64,000 nt of DNA, from positions 5,149 to 69,148 of the forward strand of contig CAZJBX010000010.1 in the NCBI GenBank assembly GCA_964544605.1, given 5' to 3'. Below, piece after piece: positions 35,437 to 44,796 of this stretch. This stretch comes from JAMIFN01 sp964544605. Lineage in GTDB: Bacteria > Pseudomonadota > Gammaproteobacteria > Burkholderiales > Burkholderiaceae_C. A program made the translations under genes and the position numbers. Each line of letters begins with the position of its first letter. Position 1 is the stretch's first letter. Under the pieces are notes generated by a model. The model did no database searches. It was not told where the DNA came from and worked only from the letters and a program-made list of their open reading frames with translations.

Positions 35437-36387
35437 ATGAGCACTTGGAATAAACCCCTGCCATACCCCACCAAAATCAGCCAGCCTTATTGGGATGGCC
35501 TGAAAAACCACGAAGTGCATTTGCAGCAATGCCAAGACTGCCAAGGCTGGGTCTTCTTCCCCCGTGCCCATTGCAGCCACTGCGGCTCTGCGAATTTGGC
35601 TTGGAAAAAGGTCAGCGGTGAGGCCGAGCTTTACACCTACACCACGGCCCGCATCCCCACCATGCCCGAATTCACTGACGAAGCGCCGCAGCAATTGGCC
35701 GTTGTCAAACTGGCTGAAGGCGTGCATGTGAACACCAATTTGGTCGGCATTGCACCTGAAGACATCCAAATTGGCATGAAGCTGCGCCCCGTATTTGATG
35801 AGCGCCCCGGTGCGCAAACTATTTTGCGCTACACGGCCGTGAATTCAGACCACCCTAGCGTCATCCAAGCCGAGGCCGTCGAGCAAGAAGCCGCGCCCGC
35901 TGAGGCCGCGCCTGAAATCGAAAAGCGCCAAGTCAGCGCCAAGAGCTTGGAAGACATGCAAAGCCTAGTGACTGATGAGTGGAGCGGCTGGTCCAACACC
36001 GTTACCATCACCCAAGAGCTGATCAATGAGTTTGCTGAGCTGTCTGGCGACAACTACTGGATCCACACCGATCCAGAAAAATGCAAAACCATGAGCCCCT
36101 TTGGTATGCCCATTGCCCAAGGCAATTTGACCTTGGTGCTGGTGAGCAAAATGCAAGTGCCTATGAACTGGGAGGCCACAGGCTTTACCAATATGGTGAA
36201 CTACGGCTCATCCAGCCTGCGCTTCATGCAACCCGTGCCTGTGGGCAGCAAAATCCACACCCGCAACCGCGTGAAAAGCGTGGAGCAGCTCAAAGCGGGC
36301 ATCATGCTGACGCTGGAGATTGCCACCCATGTGGTCGGCCTGGACAAGCCCTCTGTGCTCAACGAGTTGATGATTCTGTACATGTAA
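35437..36387 (+). CDS. zinc-ribbon/OB-fold (DUF35-type) protein fused to a MaoC-like dehydratase domain
   Basis: The N-terminal ~125 residues form the Zn-ribbon/OB-fold unit that usually accompanies thiolases, with cysteines 32, 35, 46 and 49. After an Ala/Glu/Pro linker (about 140-165) comes a hotdog MaoC-like domain with AELSGDNYWIHTD and SPFGMPIAQGN, the hydratase-2 active site. In most genomes these are separate proteins next to a thiolase or acyl-CoA dehydrogenase. Here they are one chain, and etfAB lie 1-2.5 kb downstream on the other strand, which would fit acyl-CoA metabolism. The specific substrate is unknown. Confidence 0.82.
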   Translation: MSTWNKPLPYPTKISQPYWDGLKNHEVHLQQCQDCQGWVFFPRAHCSHCGSANLAWKKVSGEAELYTYTTARIPTMPEFTDEAPQQLAVVKLAEGVHVNTNLVGIAPEDIQIGMKLRPVFDERPGAQTILRYTAVNSDHPSVIQAEAVEQEAAPAEAAPEIEKRQVSAKSLEDMQSLVTDEWSGWSNTVTITQELINEFAELSGDNYWIHTDPEKCKTMSPFGMPIAQGNLTLVLVSKMQVPMNWEATGFTNMVNYGSSSLRFMQPVPVGSKIHTRNRVKSVEQLKAGIMLTLEIATHVVGLDKPSVLNELMILYM

Positions 36388-36408
36388 TCAGCGCTTGCGC
36401 CCCACAGC

Positions 36409-36442
36409 AAAACCCCCAAGCCTTTCGGTCTTGGGGTTTTTA
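36409..36442. terminator. bidirectional intrinsic terminator
   Basis: A CCCCAAG/CTTGGGG stem is flanked by AAAA on the left and TTTTTAT on the right, so it can stop transcripts from both the MaoC fusion gene and the convergent oxygenase gene. Confidence 0.85.
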
Positions 36443-36459
36443 TTGGGGCAGGGCGGGGC

Positions 36460-37239
36460 TTAAAAACTGCGGTAAACCTGCGCGGCGCTGCTGGATGCGG
36501 CGCGGCGGGCAATCAAATCGGCAATGGCTGCATCGCCTGTTTGCTCGGCGCTGGGTGCATAAAGGGCGCGGGCTCTGGGGTCGGCATCGGCTGGCGCAGG
36601 GCCGAGGTAATACACCGCCAAGCTTTGCCGAAAAACATGGGGCGGGCAGTGCAGGGCGCGGCTCATGCCGTGCCAAGCATGGTGGCGGGTGTCAAACAAG
36701 ACGGCACGATTGAAGCGCGGCGCAATTTCCGTGACCAAGGCACCGGGCTGGGCACGGCTGGCATCGTTTTGCCAAAGCCCCAAATGGCCGCCATCTTCCT
36801 CTTGCAAATGTGGCGAAAGGTAGATGATGAGATTGAGCTTGCGCTGCAAGCCCAGCTTGGGGTGGATGGAGTAATCCAGATGCGGATTGAGCTTGCCGCC
36901 TGCGGCATGGATGTGCCAGCCGCCGCCGTGCAAACCGGGGTCGGGCAGCAGCGGGCCGTCTTGCAAGGCGGCCGCCAGCGGTGCGATGAATTCGGGCGAA
37001 TTGAGCCAAGTGAGCACTTGGTAGGTCAGTGGCGGGAAGGCGTGCCAATCGTTCAGGGCCTTCTTCTGCTCCAGCGGGTTGTCATACACAAACCAGCGTT
37101 CGCTGTCGTAAGGTAGAAACTCGGCCGCCAATTGCTGCGCTACCTCTGGCCGAAAAAAGCCATCGACCACGGTGTGTGCAAAGGGCTGGGCCTGATGGAA
37201 GTGGGCCAAGGCTGCGTGCAGGGCGTGGTGCTCAATCAT
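36460..37239 (-). CDS. 2-oxoglutarate/Fe(II)-dependent oxygenase (prolyl-hydroxylase-like)
   Basis: The 259-residue protein has the double-stranded beta-helix facial triad: His120 and Asp122 in NPHLDY and His190 in AWHGM, with Arg204 (VFRQSLAVYYL) placed to bind 2-oxoglutarate. It resembles the small prolyl 4-hydroxylase/Tpa1-like group. The substrate is unknown; cell-surface or ribosomal protein hydroxylation is known for relatives. It is a single gene with terminators on both sides of the neighbourhood. Confidence 0.82.
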   Translation of the reverse strand: MIEHHALHAALAHFHQAQPFAHTVVDGFFRPEVAQQLAAEFLPYDSERWFVYDNPLEQKKALNDWHAFPPLTYQVLTWLNSPEFIAPLAAALQDGPLLPDPGLHGGGWHIHAAGGKLNPHLDYSIHPKLGLQRKLNLIIYLSPHLQEEDGGHLGLWQNDASRAQPGALVTEIAPRFNRAVLFDTRHHAWHGMSRALHCPPHVFRQSLAVYYLGPAPADADPRARALYAPSAEQTGDAAIADLIARRAASSSAAQVYRSF

Positions 37240-37299
37240 GGGAATTTATGGGGCTGGCTGGGTGCAAAACAAAGGCCCATCATAGGGCAGTTTGGCCAC

Positions 37300-37326
37300 A
37301 AAAAAAGCCAGCCGCTGGGGCTGGCT
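37300..37326 (-). terminator. intrinsic terminator of the etfBA operon
   Basis: On the minus strand AGCCAGCC-CCAGC-GGCTGGCT is followed by seven Ts, about 45 bp after the etfA stop. Confidence 0.92.
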
Positions 37327-37369
37327 TGGCTCTCGCCTGTGGCGCAGAGCAGCTTACAGGCAGAGGTGC

Positions 37370-38302
37370 TTACAAGGCGTTGGTCAGTTCAGGCACTGCG
37401 GCGAACAGATCGGCCACCAAGCCGTAGTCGGCCACGCTGAAGATGGGGGCTTCGGCGTCTTTGTTGATGGCAACAATGACTTTGGAGTCCTTCATGCCGG
37501 CCAAGTGCTGGATGGCACCGCTGATGCCCGCAGCGATATAAAGCTGCGGTGCAACGATTTTGCCGGTCTGGCCCACTTGCAGGTCGTTGGGGGCATAGCC
37601 CGCATCGACTGCGGCGCGGCTGGCACCCAAAGCAGCGCCAAGTTTGTCGGCCAAGGGCGACATCACGGCTTGGAATTGCTCGGCAGAGCCCAGTGCGCGG
37701 CCACCTGAGACCACCACGGCAGCGGCGGTCAAGTCAGGGCGGTCGCTCTTGACCAGCTCGCGGCTGACAAAGCTGCTCTTGCCAGTATCGGCCACGGCTT
37801 CAATGCTTTCAACTGCGGCAGCGCCACCTTCAGCGGCGACGGGGTCAAAAGCGGTGCTGCGCACGGTCAGCACTTTGATGCTGTCGCTCGACTGCACCGT
37901 GGCCATGGCGTTGCCCGCGTAGATGGGGCGCTCGAAGGTGTCGGCGCTTTCTACTTTGGTGACATCAGTGATTTGCGCCACATCGAGCTTGGCTGCCACG
38001 CGGGGGGCGATGTTTTTGCCGTTGGAAGTGGCGGGGAAAACAATGTGGCTGTAGTTGCTGGCGATGGCCAGAACTTGGGCGGTGATGTTTTCCGCAATGG
38101 CTTCAGCCAGAGCAGGGCCGTCGGCTTGCAGCACTTTGGCTACGCCAGCAATGCCTGCGGCGGCTTTGGCCGCAGCGTCAGCACCGCTACCGGCCACCAG
38201 TACATGGATGTCGCCACCGATGGCGGCCGCAGCGGCTACGGTGTTCAAAGTCGCGCCTTTGATGCTGGCGTTGTCGTGTTCAGCAATAACGAGAATAGTC
38301 AT
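37370..38302 (-). CDS. etfA: electron transfer flavoprotein subunit alpha
   Basis: EtfA holds the FAD that passes electrons from acyl-CoA and related dehydrogenases to ETF-ubiquinone oxidoreductase. The C-terminal FAD domain shows VVSGGRALGS, VGQTGKIVAPQLYIAAG and GAIQHLAGM. Length is 310 residues. It follows etfB without a gap in a two-gene operon closed by a strong terminator. Confidence 0.96.
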   Translation of the reverse strand: MTILVIAEHDNASIKGATLNTVAAAAAIGGDIHVLVAGSGADAAAKAAAGIAGVAKVLQADGPALAEAIAENITAQVLAIASNYSHIVFPATSNGKNIAPRVAAKLDVAQITDVTKVESADTFERPIYAGNAMATVQSSDSIKVLTVRSTAFDPVAAEGGAAAVESIEAVADTGKSSFVSRELVKSDRPDLTAAAVVVSGGRALGSAEQFQAVMSPLADKLGAALGASRAAVDAGYAPNDLQVGQTGKIVAPQLYIAAGISGAIQHLAGMKDSKVIVAINKDAEAPIFSVADYGLVADLFAAVPELTNAL

Positions 38303-39052
38303 TTAGATCACCTTTGCTTCGTTTTTCAGTTTGTCAACCAAAGTGGCCACATCGGGCACTGTGATGCCGGCTTGGCGTGCAGCAGGCTCAGTTACTTTGA
38401 GTGTTTTCAGGCGGGGGGCCACATCGACACCCAAGTCAGCAGGGCTGGTGGTGTCCAAAGGCTTTTTCTTGGCCTTCATGATGTTGGGCAGGGTCACATA
38501 ACGGGGTTCGTTCAAGCGCAGATCAGCGGTGACGACTGCGGGCAGGCTGCAAGCAATGGTTTCCAGGCCGCCATCGATTTCACGCGTGACAGTGGCTTTG
38601 CCATCGGCAATGACCAATTTGGAGGCGAAAGTGGCTTGGGGCAGGTCAGCCAAGGCGGCCAGCATTTGGCCTGTTTGGTTGCTGTCATCGTCAATGGCTT
38701 GTTTGCCCAAAATGATGATGCCCGCTTGCTCTTTGTCTTGTACGGCTTTGAGCAGCTTGGCCACGGCCAAGGGTTGCAGTTCTTCGTCGGTTTGCACCAA
38801 GATGCCGCGATCGGCACCAATGGCCAAGGCCGTGCGCAGGGTTTCTTGGGCTTTATCGGGGCCGCAAGACACAACCACTACTTCGCTGACGATGCCTTGC
38901 TCTTTCAAGCGGACGGCTTCTTCTACAGCGATTTCGCAGAAGGGGTTCATGCTCATTTTGACATTAGCCAAGTCCACGCCTGTTTGGTCGGACTTGACAC
39001 GCGCTTTGACATCTTTGTCGATGACGCGTTTGACGGCTACCAATGCTTTCAT
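38303..39052 (-). CDS. etfB: electron transfer flavoprotein subunit beta
   Basis: EtfB binds AMP and contacts partner dehydrogenases. The 249-residue sequence has MKALVAVKRVID at the start, SMNPFCEIAVEEA, and the signature QAIDDDSNQTGQMLA followed by a LNEPRYVTLPNIMKAKKKP segment. ATG 39052 is chosen (GGAG about 10 bp before); an in-frame GTG at 39061 is less likely. Confidence 0.96.
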   Translation of the reverse strand: MKALVAVKRVIDKDVKARVKSDQTGVDLANVKMSMNPFCEIAVEEAVRLKEQGIVSEVVVVSCGPDKAQETLRTALAIGADRGILVQTDEELQPLAVAKLLKAVQDKEQAGIIILGKQAIDDDSNQTGQMLAALADLPQATFASKLVIADGKATVTREIDGGLETIACSLPAVVTADLRLNEPRYVTLPNIMKAKKKPLDTTSPADLGVDVAPRLKTLKVTEPAARQAGITVPDVATLVDKLKNEAKVI

Positions 39053-39310
39053 GGTTTGCACACTCCATTTGGGTTGATGGAAAAAAAAGGTTCAACTGTG
39101 CATTTTAGCGGTATTCCTAGCGGGTCTGGGCTTTTGCCCTTATTTTCGCGGGGGCATATGGCTGAGGCTGGGGGCGAGTGGCGCAAAACAGCAGTTTTTT
39201 ACTGAGACTATGGCCCTGCCGCTATGGCCGCGCCGCCTAGGGTTTACACTTGAGCACTTGTTGTCACGGCGGGGCCTGATTTGCCCTTAACCCCATTTTT
39301 GCTCTGCTTT

Positions 39311-40558
39311 ATGAAACCGATACAAAAATCCAGCAAACTCGATCATGTGCTCTACGATGTGCGTGGGCCGATTGTGGAGGCGGCGCAGCGCATGGAGGAA
39401 GAAGGGCAGAAAATCATCAAATTGAACATTGGCAATTTGGCCTCTTTTGGCTTTGATGCGCCAGAAGAAATTCAACAAGACATGATTCGCCACCTGCCCA
39501 GCTCGGCAGGCTATTCTGAGAGTCGAGGCATTTTTGCGGCGCGCAAAGCGGTGATGCACTACAGCCAGCAGCAAGGTGTGCAGGGCGTGGCCTTAGACGA
39601 CATTTATATGGGCAATGGCGCCAGCGATGTCATCAACACGGCGGTGAATGCTTTGCTCAACGATGATGACGAGCTGCTGATTCCGGCCCCTGACTACCCC
39701 TTGTGGACGGCGGTGACCAGTCTTTCAGGCGGCAAGCCTGTGCATTATTTGTGCGATGAGGCCAATGGCTGGATGCCTTCCTTGGAAGACATTCGCAGCA
39801 AAATCACGCCCCGCACCAAGGGCTTGGTGGTCATCAACCCCAACAACCCCACAGGTGTGCTCTACAGCAAAGAGCTGCTGCAAGGTTTGGTGGAAATTTG
39901 CCGCGAGTTTGACCTTGTGCTGTTTGCCGATGAGGTTTATGACAAAGTGGTGTATGACGGCGCGCAGCACACGGCTTTGGCCTCTTTGTCCACCGATGTG
40001 CTGACCCTGACTTTTAACTCGCTGTCGAAAAGCTATCGCTCCTGCGGCTACCGCGCAGGCTGGATGGTCATCAGCGGCAACAAGCACCGCGCCAAAGACT
40101 ACATTGAGGGCCTGACCATGCTCTCGAACATCAAGCTCTGCGCCAATGTGCCTGGGCAGTGGGCGGTGCAAACGGCTTTGGGTGGCTACCAAAGCATCAA
40201 CGATTTGGTGAAAGATGGCGGGCGCTTGCGCCGCCAGCGTGATTTGGCCTATGAGCTGGTGAGTGCCATTCCTGGCGTGAGCTGCGTCAAACCGCAAGCG
40301 GCGCTGTATATGTTTCCGCGCCTGGATCCTGAGATTTACCCGATTGAGAACGATCGCGAGTTTTTCTTGCAAGTGCTCAAGGCCACCAAGGTGATGCTGG
40401 TGCAAGGCAGCGGCTTCAACTACCCCGACAACAACCATTTTCGTTTGGTGTTTTTGCCCAACGAAGATGATTTGCGCGAAGCCATTGGCCGCTTGGCGCA
40501 CTTTTTGGCCGAGGCGCGGCGCTATTTTGGCACCGAGCATTTGCTGGCACAGGCTTGA
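39311..40558 (+). CDS. alaA: pyridoxal-phosphate aminotransferase, AlaA-like
   Basis: The 415-residue fold-type I aminotransferase has NPNNPTGVLYS, DEVYDKVVYDG and the cofactor Lys in LSKSYRSCGYRAGW. LDHVLYDVRGP at the N-terminus is typical of the AlaA glutamate-pyruvate transaminase group. In many betaproteobacteria this gene immediately precedes hom, as it does here 75 bp later, linking it to the aspartate-family pathway. ATG 39311 is the start that fits the family. Confidence 0.9.
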   Translation: MKPIQKSSKLDHVLYDVRGPIVEAAQRMEEEGQKIIKLNIGNLASFGFDAPEEIQQDMIRHLPSSAGYSESRGIFAARKAVMHYSQQQGVQGVALDDIYMGNGASDVINTAVNALLNDDDELLIPAPDYPLWTAVTSLSGGKPVHYLCDEANGWMPSLEDIRSKITPRTKGLVVINPNNPTGVLYSKELLQGLVEICREFDLVLFADEVYDKVVYDGAQHTALASLSTDVLTLTFNSLSKSYRSCGYRAGWMVISGNKHRAKDYIEGLTMLSNIKLCANVPGQWAVQTALGGYQSINDLVKDGGRLRRQRDLAYELVSAIPGVSCVKPQAALYMFPRLDPEIYPIENDREFFLQVLKATKVMLVQGSGFNYPDNNHFRLVFLPNEDDLREAIGRLAHFLAEARRYFGTEHLLAQA

Positions 40559-40633
40559 TGGCCCCTGCTCAGCCCGCCTCGAAAGGGCACTAGAATTTGC
40601 CCATTCTTTTTTGAGACTAGATAGACACGATTT

Positions 40634-41959
40634 ATGAAACCCATTCAAGTTGGCCTTTTAGGTATTGGCACTGTCGGCAGCGGCGTATTCACGGTTCTCA
40701 AGCGCAATGCGGCCGAGATTTCTCGCCGTGCGGGCCGCGATATTCAGTTGAGCATGGTGGCTGATTTGGATGTGGCCCGTGCCCAAGCCATAGTGGGCGA
40801 GGGTGTGCAGGTGGTGAATGACGCGCAGGCCGTGATTGCCAACCCCGACATTGATGTGGTGGTAGAGCTGATTGGCGGCTACGGCGTGGCCAAAACCTTG
40901 GTGCTGGCCGCAATTGCGGCGGGCAAGCATGTGGTCACGGCCAATAAAGCTTTGCTGGCCGTGCATGGCAGCGAGATTTTTGCCGCCGCGCAAGCCAAAG
41001 GTGTGATTGTGGCTTTTGAGGCTTCGGTCGCTGGCGGCATCCCCATTATTAAAGCCTTACGGGAGGGCCTGACGGCCAACCGCATTGAGTGGATTGCCGG
41101 CATCATCAACGGCACGACCAACTTCATTCTTTCTGAAATGCGTGACAAGGGCTTGGACTTTGACACTGTGCTGAAAGAGGCGCAGCGCTTGGGCTATGCC
41201 GAGGCCGACCCGACTTTTGATATTGAAGGCGTGGACGCAGCGCACAAAGCCACTTTGATGAGCGCAATGGCCTTTGGCACCGATGTGCAGTTTGACAAAT
41301 GCCATACCGAGGGCATCACCCAGCTCTCGGCCACCGACATCAAATACGCCGAGCAACTGGGCTACCGCATCAAGTTGCTGGGCATCACCAAACGCGTGGC
41401 CCACGGTGTGGAGCTGCGCGTGCACCCCACTTTGGTGCCCGCCAAACGCCTGCTGGCCAGCGTAGAGGGCGCGATGAATGCCGTCATGGTGCAGGCCGAT
41501 GCCGTGGGCACCACTTTGTATTACGGCAAAGGCGCGGGCAGCGAGCCCACCGCCTCCGCCGTGATTGCCGATTTGGTGGACATTGCCCGCGTGGCCGATG
41601 CCGATGCCCGCCACCGCGTGCCCTTTTTGGCCTTCCACGGCGAGGCGGCGGCCAATACCACGGTGCTGCCCATGAGCGAGGTCGTCACCAGCTATTACCT
41701 GCGCCTGCGCGTGGCCGATGAGGCGGGTGTGCTGGCCGATGTGACCACCATTTTGGCCAAGGCAGGGGTTAGCATTGATGCCGTGCTGCAACGCGAATCA
41801 GACGACATCGTGGCCGATAGCGATGTGGCGCAAACCGACCTCATCATCCTCACCCACGATGTGAAAGAAGGCACAGTTGATGGCGCTTTGGCCACGGTGC
41901 AAGCCCTGCCCACAGTGCTGCGCCCGATTGTGCGCATCCGCAAAGAAGAACTGGTTTAA
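40634..41959 (+). CDS. hom: homoserine dehydrogenase
   Basis: Hom reduces aspartate semialdehyde to homoserine for threonine and methionine. The NAD(P) motif LGIGTVGSG opens the protein, VVTANKALLAVHG and GIPIIKALREGL follow, and the catalytic IINGTTNFILSEM is intact. The C-terminal ~80 residues form an ACT domain (VADEAGVLADVTTILA) for threonine feedback control. thrC normally follows; here a membrane methyltransferase-like gene does. Confidence 0.96.
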   Translation: MKPIQVGLLGIGTVGSGVFTVLKRNAAEISRRAGRDIQLSMVADLDVARAQAIVGEGVQVVNDAQAVIANPDIDVVVELIGGYGVAKTLVLAAIAAGKHVVTANKALLAVHGSEIFAAAQAKGVIVAFEASVAGGIPIIKALREGLTANRIEWIAGIINGTTNFILSEMRDKGLDFDTVLKEAQRLGYAEADPTFDIEGVDAAHKATLMSAMAFGTDVQFDKCHTEGITQLSATDIKYAEQLGYRIKLLGITKRVAHGVELRVHPTLVPAKRLLASVEGAMNAVMVQADAVGTTLYYGKGAGSEPTASAVIADLVDIARVADADARHRVPFLAFHGEAAANTTVLPMSEVVTSYYLRLRVADEAGVLADVTTILAKAGVSIDAVLQRESDDIVADSDVAQTDLIILTHDVKEGTVDGALATVQALPTVLRPIVRIRKEELV

Positions 41960-41974
41960 ACCCAGCGCCAGCCC

Positions 41975-42433
41975 ATGCTCGCCACCAAAGTTCCGCCGCC
42001 GATTGTGGCCTTGCTCTGTGGCGCAGCGGTTTGGGTTGCGGGCCACTATGCCCCCTGGCCCTTGGCTTGGCCGTGGGCACGGCCTTGGTTTTTGCTTCTG
42101 CCCTTGTTGATGGTGGGCGGTGGCCTCGATATTTACGCCCTGTTTAACTTCATTCGGGTCAAAACCACGGCCAACCCCATGCGGCCTGAGAAGGCCAGCC
42201 GCTTGGTCATCAGCGGGCCTTACCGCTATACGCGCAACCCCATGTATTTGGGCTTGGCCCTGAATTTGAGCGCCTGGGCGCTCTACCTCAACCACGCCGC
42301 CGCTTGGCTTGCGCCTGTGGCCTTTGTGCTCTATATCACGCAGTTTCAAATCAAGCCCGAGGAGCGCGCCCTGTTGGTCCGCTTTGGCGCAGATTACGCC
42401 GCCTACACCCAGCGTGTGCGACGCTGGCTGTAA
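41975..42433 (+). CDS. ICMT/phospholipid-methyltransferase-like integral membrane protein
   Basis: This 152-residue protein has about four hydrophobic segments and the C-terminal isoprenylcysteine methyltransferase/PEMT-type core: SGPYRYTRNPMYLG and KPEERALLVRFGADYAAYTQRVRRWL-like elements that bind S-adenosylmethionine at the membrane surface. The substrate is unknown; lipid or small isoprenoid methylation is possible. It starts 15 bp after hom. Confidence 0.8.
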   Translation: MLATKVPPPIVALLCGAAVWVAGHYAPWPLAWPWARPWFLLLPLLMVGGGLDIYALFNFIRVKTTANPMRPEKASRLVISGPYRYTRNPMYLGLALNLSAWALYLNHAAAWLAPVAFVLYITQFQIKPEERALLVRFGADYAAYTQRVRRWL

Positions 42434-42448
42434 GGGCAGGGCTTGGAT

Positions 42449-44686
42449 TTATTGGCTGCTCACTTGCAGTACGCCTGGAATCAGCTTCACATATTTGACG
42501 ATGTTGTCGTAATGCTGGATGTGGCGCACGCCCACCATAAAGCGCAGCTCGGCGGTTTCATCGGCTGAGGCTTTGCCCAAGCTGACATTGGTGATATCGC
42601 CTTCGGCGCGGGCGATTTCGCTGGTCAAATCGGCCAACATCCCCGTGCGGTTGTTGAAACTGACATTCAGCGGCTTTTCAAACTGGCGCACCGGCTCATC
42701 GGCCCACACCACTTCAATAAAGCTCTCGGCATTGCGCTTGTGCAGCTTGGCCCCTTGGCGGCAGTCGGCGGTGTGGATGTGCACGCCCTCGCCTTGGCCC
42801 AAATAGCCCACAATGGCCTCGCCCGGCACAGGGTGGCAGCAGGGCTCAAACAGCACAAAGGCGGTTTCACTGCCGTCAATCACCAAACCTTCTTTGTTGC
42901 TCGCGCCTTCTTCAGCGGCGGCAAAGCGCACACGCGAGAGCAGCACGGGGTCGGGCTTGTCGCCCACCTCGGCCAGCAGCATGACGAGGCGCTTGGCGAC
43001 AACGCTGGCAATGCGCTTGCCCATGCACAAATCGCTGTAGAGCTCGTCGAGCGATTGGTTGCCAGTAAAGCGCACGAGTTTGTCCCACATGGCGCTATAC
43101 GCCTCGCCCTCATCCGTGGGCAGTTGGGCATAGCCCTCGGCGCGCAAGGCTTGCGCCAGCAGCTTGCGGCCCAAGGCATGGGCTTGGCTGCTTTCCATTT
43201 GTTTGAGGTGGCTGCGGATGGCGGCGCGGGCGCGGCCCGTGCGCACAAAGGCCAGCCAAGCAGGGTTGGGGCTGGCGCTGGGGCCAGTCACCACTTCCAC
43301 GGTGTCGCCGTTTTTGACCTCGGTGCGCAGTGGCACTTGGCTGTCGTTGATTTTGGCGGCAATGGTGGCATCGCCCACATTGCTGTGGATGGCGTAGGCG
43401 AAATCCACCACGGTGGCGCCGCGCGGCAGGCTGATGATTTCGCCCTTGGGTGTCATCACATACACATCGTCGGGGAAGAGGTCGATGCGCACATGATCCC
43501 AGAACTCGGTGGCGTCGTTGGTGGTTTTTTGGATGTCCATCAAAGACTGCAACCACTCGGTCGAGAGGCGCTCGTTCTCGCTGCCCATCTCCGCCTGGGT
43601 TTTGTAAAGCCAGTGCGCCGCCACACCGCTTTCGGCGATTTGGTGCATGGCCTCAGAACGAATTTGAACTTCCACATTCATGCCCGATGGGCCGCTGACG
43701 ATGGTGTGCAGCGATTGGTAGCCATTGGGCTTGGGGATGGCGATGTAGTCTTTGAACTTGCCAGGCAGGGGCTTATAAAGGCTGTGCACCACGCCGACTG
43801 CGGTGTAGCAGTTGAGCAAGCTCGGCAGCACCAAGCGCAGGCCAAACACATCGAGCACTTCGCCAAAGCTCAATTGCTTCTCGCGCATCTTGGCGTAGAT
43901 GGAAAACAGGGATTTTTCACGGCCACTCATCTGCACAGGCAGTTGCGCCGCTTCAAAGGCTTTGGCAAAAGCGTCTTGCGCTTTTTGAATGCCGTCGCGG
44001 CGGCGGCCTTTGGCGTTTTCAAGGGCTTTTTCAAGCACGCCATAGCGCCAGGGGTGCAAGCTGCGCAAAGACAGGTCTTGCAGCTCAATAAAAGCCCCAT
44101 TCAGGCCCAAACGACTGGCCAGCGGGGCGTAAATGTCCATGGTCTCGCGGGCAATGCGCTCGCGCTTTTCGCGCTTCATCTCATGCAGGCTTTGCATATT
44201 GTGAATGCGGTCAGAAATCTTCACCAAAATCACGCGCACATCGCGGGCCATGGCCAGCAGCATCTTGCGGAAGGACTCGGCCTGCGACTCCTCACGGGTG
44301 GCAAACTCCACCTTATCGAGCTTGGTCAGGCCATCGACCAAATCGGCCACTTGCACGCCAAACTGCTGCGCGATATCGGCCTTGTCCACGCCGCAGTCTT
44401 CCATGGTGTCGTGCAGCAGGGCGGCAATGATGGCCGAGGCATCCAAGCGCCAGCGCGTGCACTGCTCAGCCACGGCAATCGGGTGGGTGATGTAAGGCTC
44501 GCCCGTTTGCCGGCGCTGCCCCGTGTGGGCGCGGTCGGCCAGCTCATAGGCTTGGCGCACCAAAGCCAAATCCGTATCGGGCAAATAGCCCAATTTGGCC
44601 AGCAGTTGGGCAAAGCGTGCTTCGCTGATGGCGCGGTCATCGGCTTGCACGGCGGAGTCGGGGGATTTCTGATCAAGTAGCGACAT
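42449..44686 (-). CDS. bifunctional (p)ppGpp synthetase/hydrolase (RelA/SpoT family)
   Basis: This 745-residue enzyme controls the stringent-response alarmone. Order of domains: HD hydrolase (THPIAVAEQ, ALLHDTMED, DRIHNMQSL) intact near residues 50-160; synthetase domain (about 240-350, DYIAIPKPNGYQSLHT); TGS domain (VYVMTPKGEIISLPRGATVVDFAY); zinc-finger/CC region; C-terminal ACT domain. The loop before DYIAIPK reads GKFKD, i.e. a basic KxKD where bifunctional enzymes have RxKD and RelA has ExDD, so a SpoT/Rel-like bifunctional role is favoured. ATG 44686 is chosen over the longer frame to 44803, which would reach into the divergent ABC gene. Confidence 0.93.
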   Translation of the reverse strand: MSLLDQKSPDSAVQADDRAISEARFAQLLAKLGYLPDTDLALVRQAYELADRAHTGQRRQTGEPYITHPIAVAEQCTRWRLDASAIIAALLHDTMEDCGVDKADIAQQFGVQVADLVDGLTKLDKVEFATREESQAESFRKMLLAMARDVRVILVKISDRIHNMQSLHEMKREKRERIARETMDIYAPLASRLGLNGAFIELQDLSLRSLHPWRYGVLEKALENAKGRRRDGIQKAQDAFAKAFEAAQLPVQMSGREKSLFSIYAKMREKQLSFGEVLDVFGLRLVLPSLLNCYTAVGVVHSLYKPLPGKFKDYIAIPKPNGYQSLHTIVSGPSGMNVEVQIRSEAMHQIAESGVAAHWLYKTQAEMGSENERLSTEWLQSLMDIQKTTNDATEFWDHVRIDLFPDDVYVMTPKGEIISLPRGATVVDFAYAIHSNVGDATIAAKINDSQVPLRTEVKNGDTVEVVTGPSASPNPAWLAFVRTGRARAAIRSHLKQMESSQAHALGRKLLAQALRAEGYAQLPTDEGEAYSAMWDKLVRFTGNQSLDELYSDLCMGKRIASVVAKRLVMLLAEVGDKPDPVLLSRVRFAAAEEGASNKEGLVIDGSETAFVLFEPCCHPVPGEAIVGYLGQGEGVHIHTADCRQGAKLHKRNAESFIEVVWADEPVRQFEKPLNVSFNNRTGMLADLTSEIARAEGDITNVSLGKASADETAELRFMVGVRHIQHYDNIVKYVKLIPGVLQVSSQ

Positions 44687-44782
44687 AAAAAGTATTCTCG
44701 CACGCTTTACCGCCCTGCGGCCTAAGGCGACACCGCCGTGTCGGTATCGCTGGGGCGGGGCAGCGCAAATGGGGCGGGCCGC

Positions 44783-44788
44783 TACAAT
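44783..44788 (+). promoter_or_regulatory. -10 box positioned for a near-leaderless ABC ATPase mRNA
   Basis: TACAAT lies only 8 bp before the ATG at 44797, so transcription would begin at or next to the start codon. No good -35 element is visible. Confidence 0.4.
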
Positions 44789-44796
44789 CTGCCCCC

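Noticed and set aside
42740..44680. 646-codon open frame opposite the RelA/SpoT gene
   Set aside because: Shadow of a conserved gene; low-complexity translation rich in His, Gly and Gln.
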